64,000 nucleotides of DNA from Brachypodius melanocephalos (GCA_013398615.1 VZSR01003807.1:21948837-22012836), one strand, 5' to 3'; shown: positions 25,328 to 39,121, counted from the stretch's first letter. Translations and numbers: made by a program. Notes: generated by a model not told the origin, from the letters alone.

Positions 25328-27338
25328 TGGCAGTGCAATATTTAAAATTAATATTTTCTCCTCATAAAAAACCTTTCCTGTAATAAAGTCGTAGGGACAT
25401 AGGGAGAAACATGCTCAATTTGTTTTCTCTCACATTAATAAACATCATCTCCCATCACAGTCTACCCCAATTCTACTCCAGCAAAAATGGTGAATAAAGA
25501 TGGGCATCTCAGGAGAAAATTTCCCTCTATTGTGTAATCATGTTTTTACTAGTTTACTACAAAAGAATATATATGTTCCAGGTTCTTGACTAGTATAAAT
25601 TGAATTAATAGCTATGACTTCAGTAGAACTGCATTATTTCAAAACAGACAAGGATCAAAGTCTTTAATCTTACCTGAGGTCTAACTGGCTTACAAAGAAA
25701 ATATAAATTACATGTGGATGTGATTCCTCCTAATGCAACTTTGTAGTCTAACCCACTGAGGAAAGTATTTCACTTGTAATCATCCAGACTATTTTGTTGT
25801 ACATGCCTTTTTCACCTCTTTACTTTAAGTAGAGTAATTTAGAGTCCTACATCCATGATATAAAACATGTAATATATGTGCAGTTATATGTATCTATTTA
25901 TTTAGAAATATCTATTTACTCATATGTAGAAACCTTAAATCACAGAGTAATAGAAAAGATACCTAACTATAAAACAAGTGCAGAACGATCTGTTTTCAAG
26001 GAAGAGAAAATACAAATGAAGTGCTAAGATAAAACTTGGATTTGTGACCATTTGTATTATATGAAAATATTTGCACACATGGCTCACTTTGTTTTATAAA
26101 GGCAACTGCATTTACATAAAAACAGCTTGGATTTTTTTATCTTATTTTCTTTAATCAGGAACACAGAGATATGGATTCAGATATAGAATTTAATTCCTCT
26201 AGATTATTATGTTATCAACTGACAGATAGAGAAGGTAGAATCCATGCAGTCAAAAATTTATTGGTATTTAATTAACACAGAATTTTTATAGATCGGGAAG
26301 TGCTAATCATAATATATAAGCAGTACATTAAACCAAAGATTTTGCCATGAGAGAAAAGAATTAATAGCTATGACTCATGCATCTCCTATGCATCAAAATC
26401 CCAAATATAGTGTAAGAGAAGAATGTACTAAAAATTTTCTCTAACTGGACTTTCTCCTGCCCACCACTCTCCTACAAAGTTTACATCATTCAAAAACTGT
26501 GTTTCTGTGGCTTTCATTTACATTAATTATAATGATTGTTTAATTTTGTGGTATGTTATCACTGGGCAATTATTCTTGACTGGATGTTTCTCAGATCATG
26601 AGCAGCTCTGCGCAAAATCATTCCTTCACAACTGGCTTTGCAATCAGAACTTACTATTGTAAATGTTTTCAAAATATTCTTTGTTCACTGAAAAGAATAG
26701 TTAGCTTTCAGATGATGAAAGGTTTTCAGGAGAATATCAAACTCAAACATCAAACATAAAAGAAGAACTCTTTTATGGATTTTGTTTTTAGGTATTTGTT
26801 CAAATTGAGAATTTGATAGTTTAGACCAAGTCCCAAGTTATATGTAGTTGAATTGGCACTTAATAACTTTTCCCTGTTTTGCATGCAGCTTAAGCCAGTG
26901 GTTTTTTCCCAGTGCACTGAATACTAATTTTTTTTTCCTGATAAATGGAAATAGAAAAGGATTTACACATTCTGAGCTAATCTAAAACTTTAAGTGCTAA
27001 ATCTTCATTCAGTCTTCAAAAGCTGAATAGAGTAAATTCCCGTGTTCTTAGATTTTGCTCAGAACCCTTCAACCTTTCCCTGATATTAAAAAGCAATCAG
27101 ATAGAGAAGAACATGCAATTTTAAAAGCTGAATATAGCTGCAATTTTAGAATGCTCCATATTTGAACAGCATTTTAAGCACTACTTTACCTTTCATAGAT
27201 AATGGTGCTATGTGCAGAAGACACTAAATTTCACTCTCCTGTAGATTTGCAAGCAATTAATTAGAATGCTTTCCTCTTGTTTTTCTTCTCCTAAATGTCA
27301 AAGTTGACACCTGGACAGAGACTGAAATTTACCAACAG

Positions 27339-27340
<2 letters not shown>

Positions 27341-27369
<29 letters not shown>

Positions 27370-27370
27370 C
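27341..27370 (+). repeat. AAAAC microsatellite
   Basis: Six consecutive AAAAC units followed by an A-run to 27378. Simple sequence in an intron. Confidence 0.95.
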
Positions 27371-27890
27371 AAAAAAAAGGAATTCTGGGAACTCCATTTT
27401 TATTTCTATCTTATAACAAATGTATTTGGAAGCACACATAAGCAGTTTTTTGACTCCTGGAATAAAATTTAAGGAAGGTACAGATTCAATTCTCTAGAGA
27501 GGATTATCTACCATACTCTTTATATGAACAGTTGTACACTTATGCACATTCTAGTTTGTTTCAAGGTTAATATTAGAGAAAGAAAATCTAAAGGTTGATT
27601 AAATTTATTCTAATTGTCTTCCAACTACCCTCTTCTGGAACCAATGCATATTGCATTTATAATGCAGTTAATTGAAGAGTTGATGTTTTTACTGGCCACA
27701 GATGTGCAAATGTGGCAGAAATAAAGAGAGACTGTATTGCAGGAGGATGAAAAGTGAGAATTAACGAAACTGATAGTATTCTTATATGTATTGTTTTTTA
27801 AATTAGAGAAAAGTTTGGATTATTCTCAAGGACAAGTAAAACCAAACCACTCATGATAACTTCCTTGTAAATAGATGCATCATAAATTGA

Positions 27891-27950
27891 CTTACATAAT
27901 TTGTGCATCTACCCTCAAAACTTATATAATTTGTGCATCTACTCTTATAT
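27891..27950 (+). repeat. imperfect tandem duplication, 30 bp x 2
   Basis: Units 27891-27920 and 27921-27950 share CTTA(C/T)ATAATTTGTGCATCT and then diverge. The duplication is older than the one at 25280. Confidence 0.9.
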
Positions 27951-30048
27951 GGTATTAGAAGTTTGAAATTTTCTTAGACATGGGTGAAACTTTCTTTGAT
28001 GTGGGAATTGTTATACCTACTGTTCAGTTAAAGAACTTGTACTTCTGTGAAAACTGAAATTAACATTAAGCAGAGTTGGAACACTGCTTATATGAACATA
28101 CTATGGACTACATATCTTTTATGGAAAGAAAAGTTAGATTTTTCATCTACTTCTGCAATGATAGAGATTCTCAAATACAATACTGATTCTCAAACATGTT
28201 CTAGCATAAAGAACAATCATTTCATCATACTATCAATAGATATTCAATGCCACATATTAATCACCACATGAAAACCTCAGCTGCAGGGGGTGAATTCATT
28301 GTATGTCTTATAAGTACGTAGAGACTGGTTTAGTACTGATGTTGTTTTAGTGCTTTGCATTTTCTTTCTAGTAATATATTTTCCAAAGCAAAGATGATTA
28401 AAAAAAAAAAAAAGGCAGAAAGTTTTATTTGATGTGAGGTTTGGTATGACAGCCATTTGGGAGACTATGAAGGAGATTTCATCAGTGCTAAGGGAAGGTA
28501 AACTTGTCAGCAGTGCAGTGTGTGAGATTTTCCCCATATATTATTATTTTGAAAGAGACTAAGACCACTTCATTTTTTTTCCTTGGTTCTGGAGCATTTG
28601 AAGACTTTGGAATAAAATATGATTTTTTTTATTGTTCTGAAGTAGAATTTTTGTCAATTTTATCAAGCACAAACGTTGGTAATATTCTATAATATAGAAG
28701 CATTGAAGAACTTTTTAAAATATTGTGCAACAGTCAAAAGAGAAGGCAAGAACTTTGTCTCTGCAGTGTGGCTGTCACCTATAGACAGGTGGTGAACTGC
28801 AGATACTCTATTCTCTACTTTTCTTGTCACCCAGTCTGTGTGTCTCAGTTTTATGATGTCTCTGAGATACTCTCAGCTGTTTTGTCCAGAAATTCAGCTG
28901 CATAAACTTATACTGACTAGAATTTTCTCACCAGAATTCAGCAATAATCACTAATATTTATGTTGTTGTTTTCTGGACATAAGAAAGTCTACTGTCTGCT
29001 AGAGCATCATTAGAAGGAACTGAAATTCTGAGAAGCTTCAGAATTTCTTGTAAAAGGTCTGTTCTCGTTTATTTACAAGACCTGTGTCTGTGTAGGTTAT
29101 TCTTATTAAGATTTTCTGGGGCCAAGCCAGTACATCACCCACCAGTGCAAGAACTCAGCATGAGAGCAGGATGAACTGTGCACTAAGGCTGCTTGCAGGA
29201 CAGTCCATGTAGAACCATCCATGTAGAAGTCCATTCTCCATTCTGTGAATATGCAGGAATGTCCCAACATTTCATGTTGGTCAGAATTGTGAGGACCAAG
29301 ACTGAATATGCAGGCCTTCCAGCAACCTGTTTTTAGTCATTCCATTATTCTGAAGTTGACTCTTAAGCAAATACTTGGAGACTAAATCTTGTCAGGCTTG
29401 TCTAAATGAAGACATGGAGGAATCCTGCCCATTTAGAAGATGCATATGTTTAAAGAGCACAGTTAAACCATGTTAAATGCTGGAGTGGTCATTTATTATG
29501 AACTAAGGTGACCTTGATTTAATTTAGTTTAATCTACTGCGAAATCTTCAGTGAGGCTGCTTAAATACTGAATGAGCATCTACACAACATTTTATATGGA
29601 CTAATTAATCTCTTTTTAATTTACCTTGAATTAATCTTGCTGATTTTTTCTACATAGAAAAGACATCCAAGGGGGAAATTTCAGCCATATTTTAGTACAC
29701 TAGGTAAAATGAAAACTTTAGGATCTGTCCTGAAACTGATTAAATGTCACTGGAAAATTTCTAATAGATTATAATAAGTTTTGAAACTCAAAATGTGTAA
29801 AGACACGCCAAAAGGATAAACAAAATATCAGGTTTTATATTAATGATGAGTGTATAAATAACCTCCTGGCGTAGTAGCATTATAATTTAAATTATGAATT
29901 CTGGAGATTTTACTTAAATGCCAAAGTTTTAAGTTTTATCTTTCAAAACAAAAAATCTTCACAGTGAGAATCTACAAGCACTTTGGGTTCATGTAATTTC
30001 TTCTACAGGAGAATCTCCAACATCTATCCTTAGCTCTAAATTAATCTC

Positions 30049-30071
30049 TTTTTTTTTTTTTTTTTTTTTTT
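30049..30071 (+). repeat. T-run of 23 bases
   Basis: An uninterrupted T-run in the last TRDN intron. It could be the tail of an inserted element on the - strand, but no element body is recognised beside it. Confidence 0.9.
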
Positions 30072-30266
30072 ACTTTTGGCTATATTTGGTAATTTAATTG
30101 CCTTGAGTTTATTTGTCTAGATTTATTTACAATTGGGAGTTACTGAGATTGAATCTCAGTTGTCTTTGCCTTATGACAAGAGCTATATGGAATCAGTTTA
30201 AAGGCCACCTCCCCAGAGAACAATCATAAGTTTTCACAGCTATCAACACAGTGAAAAAAGGAGATG

Positions 30267-30311
30267 ATTCAGTTTAGTTTACAACTAAATTCAGTTTAGT
30301 GTAACAACTAA
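30267..30311 (+). repeat. imperfect tandem duplication, 22-23 bp x 2
   Basis: Two units begin ATTCAGTTTAGT and end ACAACTAA; they differ by one substitution and one inserted A. Each unit also carries short inverted pieces (TTTAGTT and AACTAAA). Confidence 0.85.
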
Positions 30312-33300
30312 ATATTAGCTATATGTTAATGACACTTGAACATCATTAGCTACTGAGAACATGTGATTATTATGCAAACCTGAGCTGTGCCACAACCATG
30401 AATATGCTTTACAAATTCCATTGATAGACTCTTATTTTAAATCTGTAAGAGATAAATCCTGAAGATCAATAAGCAGATTGAGTCCTTGTCAATCAAATCC
30501 CTGTTTAAAATACAAAGTCAGAGCCAAAACATTGTTTTAGAATATCGTAACGTCCAAAAGAGTCTGCCAAAGAGGTTCCATAAAGCTTAAGGTTTATTCA
30601 TATATAAGGCAAATTACTGTGCAAGCACAGATTTCTTTTAATCCTACATCCCTGGTTTTGAAACAGGGCAAACTGCTGAGGTAGTGCTCTGTTCCCACAA
30701 ATATTTCCTCGGGGTCCAGAAACGTGATTAACAATTCCTGTCTGCCAGACATGTTTTGAGTACAACCAAGCCACCTTCATCAGGCCCTTGACAAAATGCA
30801 GTTGTAGGTACTTTGCCTTTAAAATGATAGAGACAATGATAGTTCCTTTATACCTTTGTAGTCATTGTGTAGTCTCTAAGGGGTTAAGACGAAATTCTTC
30901 CAAAGCCCTCTCCAACTGGAAAGCCTCAGCTTTACGGTATCTATTTTCCAGAAGGGCACTAGGGCTTCTGACAAAGAAGGAAGCTTCTGACACAAAACAG
31001 TGTAGGAGGAGTGCAAGCTGCTTGCTCCTCTCGATTTTGCACAATTCCAGATCCATCAATACAAGAGTCATTGGTACTGGAGGTTAACAGACAAGACTTC
31101 TATTTGATAGGTCTGTTTCTGTTTCAGAAACTTCTTTATGCAAAATACTTCAAAATGGTTACCAGGTAAAATAATTGCAGACTACATTTTGTGCTCCCAG
31201 GCATACCTAGTAATGTATGGAGATGGCTCCTGTGGCTCATGCATATTCACAGCACTAAGTTTAATATCTGGAGAGCTCTGCGGTTTACAATGGAGAGCTA
31301 TTTCCTGTTGTCATTGAAGATCTGCTTTGTGAACATTACTTCAAATGTGGGAGCTAGAACTTAGCTAAAATCTTGCTCAAAGTGTCTGAAGTCCACCCTA
31401 AGTCTTGGTCCACAAACATTATTAGACCTCTCCCACTGCAACTGATAATGTCTCGCATGAGCTTTGGGTAGTTTTCTATATCAAAAGAAGATGAAAAAAG
31501 TTCTACCAGAGAATACTCTGAGGAAAAACTCACAGAGAGCAATCCCAGAAATAAAGGACATTTGAAAAAAAAATTAATTGGAGGATAAGCAAAAGTTAAA
31601 AATGAACAAAGTAATCAAAAGTTGAGGTTTTTTACAATTGACTCATTGATTCCTTATTATGTTAATCCCAAAATTTATTTGCCTAGTAAATTATTAAACA
31701 CCTATGTTTTCTATAAATGCAGGACAGATTGGTGTAACTAAATACACAAAGGTCACAGCCTATGGGGAAAAAAAAAACATGAAAAAATTTATCATTTAAC
31801 ACACTGGTCTAGGTCCAGCAGAGAGAATCTGTTTTGCCTGAATTTGAAAAACGAATCCAATTAGTAATGTTATTTATGCCTGTTGAAAAATGAGTTAATT
31901 CTTTTCCTCTTAACTGGGTCAAAACACTTTTCTAAAACTAAACTAAATGGCTCCAAACACTTGTAAACATATGTTAAATTTATTTCAAGACAATGAAGCA
32001 AAAACATACCTGTATAAGTGTCTGAAAAATTTTGCCACAAACAAAATATAAATGTCTAGTATCTTAGTGAGCATTGTTATGTTCACTTTGCCCTTTAGTT
32101 TGACTGGCATATCTTTGACTGGCAAATCACATTGCAAGAGAAGAGAAAAAAAGTACATATTATATATATTCCCATGACATACTTTGTGGAAGTAAAGTTA
32201 TATTTAAAATGTAACTCTTCAGCAGTTTTCTGAGTCAGAGATTATTTATCTTTGTTTCAGATAAATGGCCATTTCTTCAACTCCCTCTTCAGCTTTAGGG
32301 AAGTAATTGCTGTCGTATTTTTTCGTCAGCATAGGTTTTGTTTTTAAAAAACTTATCAGCTAAAAACAGGCATCCTGATTTTGGAGTGAATTCATGTTTC
32401 CAGACTATCATCAGTATAGTGAAATCCAGTGGAAAAATCCTAATTGTGTGATACAATTTTTTAATCAGTGGCAGCAGATGTTGTGAAATATTTTAAGACG
32501 GCAGCCTATTGAGTTGCTACAGTTTCTTCCTGTCTTTCCTTATTCCCAGAACTGCAAATTCAGGGTGAAGAAGACATTCTAATTTAGCTCCATTTTTCAT
32601 TGTAAGTAGCACACAGGCATAGATCTGATTTTTCTAATCTTAAGCACTTAGAAAAGAGCATATTTGCTCCATGGTGAATCAGAGAGGAACCTTTTCAGTG
32701 GGTTACTCATCCCTTCGGAATCTGAATTGCCTCCCAGCTTTATGTCACATGGCTAGTGCTAAATCCAGAAGGTAGTGCCTGCAGTGCCTGTTGTTAAGCA
32801 GGATCGATGTAGTTCTACCAGGGTTTGCCAGCAGTTCAAGTTCATCAGACAGTTCAACACTGTCTCTTTACTGAGTTTTACTGTCATAAAAGAAGTCCTG
32901 CTGCTCCCAGCAGAGGAGTTCTCATTGAAGAAAAGTGTGTGAACATAATGTTACACAAAATCCATAAATAGCCCAAACCTTTATTTAATAAAGATTTCAG
33001 TTAGAATGATAACTGAAATGAAGAAATCACTTGCATCATTCAAGCTCCAGCTTCCCTTTCATCAACTGCTTAACTGCCTTATCATACACTGCTTCCCTCC
33101 TCTCCCTTCTTTTCTCCTCCCCTCCACTCCTTTCTCTATCCCATGCCTTTACAGTAAAATAAATATATGGTATTAACTTCCAGTTACTTGTTATCCTCTC
33201 TTATTAACATAAAAGGTTCCCTGATTGTTTCTTCCTTCTTTGGTTTTATCCTTCCTTGTGTACATAAATGTGTTTGTATGTAAAATTTAAACCAATCTTT

Positions 33301-34755
33301 AAGTGAATTAGACTTATTTATAAACAATGATTTTCTTGAAATATGTTGAAATTACATTAGTTGAATGTACTGGACATAGGAACAAGTTGACAGAGAAAAC
33401 ATCATGCCTAAATTTCATGACCAGCACACAATGTGTCTTACTATGGCACTGTCAGTGTTTACTGAGCAATTGCAAGAGAATCTAAATTGGTTTTGCTTCC
33501 CACCAAAACCACTGTAGTCTCCTGTAATTACTATTGCACTGTGAAAAAATTCAATAAATCCTGGTCCTTCTTATACATAATTTTTTGAATGATTCATCCA
33601 TTTGCTCCTATGTTGTTTCAGTAATAAAACAAATCATGCCAGTACTGGACTCCTTTGAAAACTCAATGCTAGCAAAATAGTAAAGCCTGTGTGCTCTGAT
33701 TATTGCTATGCTTTGTTGGAAGTGTCTGCATTACCACATATGTGTTGCACTGTTACATCTTGCATGGTTTTACTGTCTAACAAAAAGAATTTTTTAAATT
33801 ACTTTTGGGGGAATGTCACTTTGGGGATATTCACACATGTATGGGAGAATTACGTGGTTTGTGTGCAGTGACCATAACATGGAATGTAACAATATTCCAT
33901 AAATATACAGCTTATTTATCTTTTTAGCCTTCCCACTAGACAATGCAAGAGCCAGTCAACAAAATACAGAATTTTTTCCTTAAATGCTTGTTAGATGTAA
34001 TCGGTCACACTCAGGCTAAAAGACAGAAACAATAAATTTCACCTTCTGTTGCAGAATTGGCTTTCTTAGAATAAATATCACACTCATTGAGCTTTGTTGT
34101 TATGTTTCAAAAAGGGCACTGATTTTGACAAGTGACAGATCATAACTGCTCTTAACCAGTTCTGTTCCTTTAATCTTATATATATATATTTACTGTGGTG
34201 ATATTTTCCCCTCTAATGACATTAACTATAATGAGAGTGCCCTTCTAGTGCTATTGATTTGATACATTTTCATTATTTTTTATACTAAGTGTTATTAGAG
34301 ACATGTACTACTGACTTTGCACTGATACTATTTTTTTCCACATTGAAACACCAATAAATAAAGGCTGATTTCTTTTGTGTATTCAGCAAAACTTAGGGAC
34401 AAATTGGGACCACAGACACTCATTTGGAGCAATCTTCCATGTGTTTTTTTTTCTTGCTTTTGAGCATTTTTGTGAGAAAAGGCATATTAACTCTTATAAA
34501 ATAAATCTATTTTACCTTCTCCAGACCTTGCTGGAGAAGTCCCACAATGCCTGAAAAAGAGCTGTTAAGCAGAATCTGAATTCTCATGGCTGTAATTAGA
34601 ATGTTTTTGCTAGTATTTAATTCTGCTACTCAAACATCTTTAGCCCTTTTTCATTATAACTTCTTATTTGACAGATCCCTTGATAAAATGGATATGAAAA
34701 CTTGGATGGTCTTTGCAGAGATATGCAATTAATTGCATTGCTTCACAGACACTTT

Positions 34756-34780
34756 GAAAGTAGCTCTGAGAGCTACTTTC
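34756..34780. repeat. perfect 11-bp inverted repeat, 3-base loop
   Basis: GAAAGTAGCTC and GAGCTACTTTC flank TGA in the last TRDN intron. Unknown role. Confidence 0.85.
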
Positions 34781-35322
34781 CAAACATCCTTCATTTTCTT
34801 TTGTTATTCAAGACGCAAAATAAGAAGCAAAAGAAGCATCCTCATGGCATAATTACTTTATTTTCCCTGTCTATGCATTGTCTACACAATGCTAGAAAAA
34901 TGTCATTTGAAGAGGATGTTTTTAGATATGTAGAATTGACTTAAAGTGGTGGTGTTTCTTTTTTATTTGTAATAGACATATAAATGTTTTCTCCTCTTCT
35001 TTTTCACATCCTTCTTACCATTAAACATTGTAATTCTGAGAATGACAGTAGCATGACTGTACAGCATGACCAATAGAAAGGAGTTGAAAAGAATTTATTG
35101 AAAAATAAATAAGTTCATTTTTTTACTCAAACATATTGTTTTGAATAGCAGATGTTTATGGGGCATGTTGTGAACTAAAGAAAACAGTATTTGGTCTCCT
35201 GCCGAGGTCCTCGGTATTCAACTTTTCTATTGAAGAAATAAGATGTAATTAAATGTCAATTGCACAGAGCCACTAAGCACAAAGACTTACATTCTTCTTT
35301 TTAGCAAGTGTGAAGGCAAAAG

Positions 35323-35349
35323 TTTGTGATATTTATAAAATATCACAAA
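35323..35349. repeat. perfect 12-bp inverted repeat, 3-base loop
   Basis: TTTGTGATATTT and AAATATCACAAA flank ATA. It lies immediately after a strong splice acceptor (AG at 35303-35304). Confidence 0.9.
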
Positions 35350-38300
35350 TTCCACATGATTTCCCTTCCTCATCTGCCCTGTGCTTTGCCTGGTCACTTT
35401 GTTATACTGTAATGTTACATAACAGGGCCATAATTGCCTGACAGGAAAAGAAGGGGAGCAAGGGGGGAAGTACTGGCTTCTGTTCCTGACCCTTCAGTAA
35501 GTGAAAAAATCTTTGGCTTCCAAGTCATTGGAACATTTTTTTTGACTGTTCTGTGGTTCAGTTTTGATTGCTGAAATTTGTTTGCACTTCATGTGCATTC
35601 CTGAGAAGCAGTCACAAGTAAAAGAGTGTAGTTGTTAAAACTTTTAGTTTATTTGTAATTGTCTACTGATTAGTAGTTTATAATACTATGATTGTCTGAA
35701 TTTTTGTGGGTTTTGAATTGTTTATTTCTATTAGAACAGCCTCTAAGTGAAGAAATTGGATTCAAACTAGAAAACAATTGTCACACATTCTCTGTAATTT
35801 TCTCTTAATAACCGATCTGTTATTGCTAAAAGAGTTTTCTTTTTAATAAATATTTAATTTGGTGACTTGTATTATAAACAGCTATCTGAGCATTATAGAA
35901 AGGAGATTTTAATCATTGTAATACACAAACAGGAACACCTTGATACTCTTTAGGATTATTAAATTTTATTATAGGATGCTTTCCTGCTTTTTGCTAAAGA
36001 ACTGAAAACACCAGGACAGTGCTCTTGCAATATTCCTCACATTTCTTTAAAGCAGCCCCCTGCGTGACATGCACATCACTTAGAGATCAAGAGCACAAAT
36101 AAGCTCTATGGAATATCTGTGTACTTTATTGAGTAACTCTTGAAGGTACTTAGCATTTCCACTATATAAGCCCTAAACAACTTCACACAAGCTTTGAATC
36201 CAGGGGGGTTTGTCCTCATATAAGAGCATCAGTTCTAATGTGTTAAAAAAGCATTATGACACTTTTCCAGCATTGACTTTTTTGTTTCCTCAGTAGCACT
36301 CGTAAGGGGAATTTAAGTAATGATATGCATTCTCATAAACTGCATCCTAAACAAAAGTGTAGCCAAGATATAAGGCTCTTTTCTTCCTGCTTAAGCTGGT
36401 AACAATGTCTATTTAATATGTCTACTGTTGAACCACATTTTTCTCCTACTGTTCCTTCTTTTTTCTTTTTGGTAACATTTGCTCTGAAGATATGAGACAA
36501 TACATTCAAAGTGAGAGCCTGCTTCAGTTTGAAAAAACACATTCTGCATTCATATTGAATGTGGGAATTGCAAAGGAAGTGTGGGATGTATTTGTACTCT
36601 TATTTGCATGCCAAAATTCAAATTGTTCTCTTGACTATGGTTTGTATTGTAACACTGTTGTGGACACAGTTCCAAAGATGTCAGTATTTTCTGAATGAAT
36701 TTCTTATCTGCATGTTTTCTAGCTGAGGTTTGCTAGATAAAGCAACATAAGAAGAGTAACATGAAACAGAAATTGTAAAGAAGCCATAATAAAAAGTGTA
36801 ATATCGAAACTATTTCATCCTGCATGGACTTACTATATGGGCAGCTGACTTTATTTTACCTAACAAGTTAGAACACGCTAGAGACAGATAATTCAGTTTA
36901 CAAAAAAGTATGAAATTCATCAGCCTTATTAAAAAAAAAAAGTTAGATACCAGAAAATATGGAAACTTGCAGCATGTTTATTTCAAATCTCTGATTGTCT
37001 AATTAGATAAAATATAAAAAATCCATTCCATTGTGGAATGATGATGAAATTTGCTTTTGTAAGTGACTAGTTTTGCACTGGGAGAATTAATAAGACACAA
37101 TCTACAAAGATAGTATGGGGAAAAGACTTTTTAATAGTTTGACTATTTCCAAAACCTGAAAATTACATCCTTCTCTACCTATATTTGGAAGCATAACACC
37201 TTGCTTATCAAATCTTGTACTCTTATAACTGTAGCCACTAGATCACATATACTCTACAACATATCAGAATAGTTCAATCTTTTACCAAGTGAATCTGCTT
37301 GAATTTTAAATCTGGTGTTAACATTACCTTATTATTAGGATAAATTCATTAAGCATTATGCCTTAGTTTGTCTAACCCTCTAAAGAACATTCGAAGAAAA
37401 TGGGGACTTTTCAGAATTAAGCATTTCAGATTAATTCCAAGGAAAGTCCAATTTAAAATTATTAATACATACTCTTTTCTTTGGTTTTGTAGACTGTTGA
37501 AAAAAACCACAAAAGTCTTTTCAAAGCTTGTGGGTTGAGATAAAAATAGTTTAATAGATAAAACAAAAAGCCACATGCTCAAGCAAAGCAAAGCAAGGAA
37601 TTCATTCACTCCTTTCCATGGACAGGCAGGCATCCAACCATCTGCAAGAAAACAGGGCTCCATCATGAATAACCTTTGCTTGGGAAAACAAATGCCATCA
37701 CTCCCCTTCTTTCTTCCTCCAGCTGTGTCTGCTGAGCACGATGCCGTGATATGGAATATCCCTGTGGTCAGTCAGGGTCTGCTGTGATTCCCCCCTACCT
37801 CCTTGAGTTCCCTCACTGGTGGAGTGGGTTGAAAGGCAGAAAGGACTTGATTCTGTTAATCCAGATCAGAAGGAATTAAACCATTCCTGAATTATCAACA
37901 TTGTTTCCAGAAGAAAGCCAAAACAATGTCCTATATTACCTACTACAGAGAAAACAAACCTACCCCAGCCAAAACCAGCACATCCTGAAAGAATGATTTT
38001 TTTTTCCTCCTTACCTTAAAACCTGTTTTATATATCCTGCCTTTTCTAGTTCCTTGTTCTTATTTCTGTCCTATTTGCACTGTTTATCCTATCTTGCTTC
38101 TACTCTTCAGGCAGAGAAATAAACAAAACACCCTATTGTTGGGTGAGGGGTTTGGGGGAGTTTTTGTTACCTTTGGGGTGTATTTGGTTATCTATGCCAA
38201 AAAAGAAAAATTTTAAAAATAGCTTGCAGCTAATTTCAGCACTGAAAGTTTCACAAATTGGAAACAGATTATGTTCGTCTTCTGAAAACAATTAGCAGGA

Positions 38301-39080
38301 AAATTTAACAAAAGTCATTACTACCATCCCTATTTCTCCTGGGGTTCCTTTTTATGTAACATTTTTCTGATGTTTTCTAAAGATAGATGATAAGTAGTAG
38401 GCTGTATAAACATTTGAATATCACTTCAACATATTGCAATCAACATGAGTACATACCAGCCAAAAAAGGGCTTACTTCACAAACACTGCAGAGAGAATTA
38501 ACACAACAAAGCATTAACATTCCAAATAAGCAATTATAAAGTGATATTTAGCAGTACACATTCCAAGTAAACATGATTCCTAAATAATATTTTTCAAAAA
38601 TAATTTTTTTCTCTTTTTTTTTTTCCATTTAGAATTATGGGCCACATATTTACTTTGTAGCTGCTGATTGAGTTTCAAAAATCTTAAAGTTTGTCCTTTC
38701 CTTTCTCCTTCATTAATTTAGTGGCTTTTAACAATAGATTATACATGAGGTTTCCAAATTAAATGATTGCAGCAGCTAGTTCTACAAGTGGTTTTAGAAT
38801 AATGATCAGGTAACACCTCTGGAAAACACTGTGGTGTCAGGTATGCTATAATTGCAATACATAAATAACATAACCATGTTCAAAATACTTGCAGATATAT
38901 AGCCGTGTAAGTTAGTCCTTTACAGAACTTTGCAAATGCATGTGAAGTAAAAAGAGGTACATTTTTGCATTCTGATAATATGTAAAACACAGGGGGATAA
39001 TAATGTTAATGATAATACCCATAAGTAAGATATTTATTTGTATTTATTTGGGCTAGAAAGTGCATGGTGCCCTACTTGCC

Positions 39081-39121
39081 TTCTTCATGAAGGCAATGAC
39101 TTCTTCATGAGTGCAATTGAC
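39081..39121 (+). repeat. imperfect 20-bp tandem duplication
   Basis: TTCTTCATGAAGGCAATGAC is followed by TTCTTCATGAGTGCAATTGA, differing at a few positions. Simple local duplication in the last TRDN intron. Confidence 0.85.

Noticed and set aside
25461..25489. Possible exon VYPNSTPAKM after CATCTCCCATCACAG
   Set aside because: The donor GTGAAT would leave a 29-base exon that breaks the phase-1 pattern, and the peptide does not match triadin.
27805..27833. Possible exon after TTTTTTAAATTAG ending at GTAAAA
   Set aside because: At 29 bases it is out of phase with the rest of the gene, and its donor context is weak.
31715..31743. Possible exon GQIGVTKYTK ending at GTCACA
   Set aside because: The length of 29 bases breaks the frame, the donor is poor and there is no similarity to triadin.
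37493..37550. Frame TVEKNHK after a strong acceptor (TCTTTGGTTTTGTAG)
   Set aside because: The phase-1 reading meets TGA at once; the phase-0 reading does not fit the other exons and has no good donor.
37723..37784. Frame AVSAEHDAV after a strong CTTCCTCCAG acceptor
   Set aside because: The only phase-1 donor is weak, and the peptide has no lysine and no resemblance to triadin.
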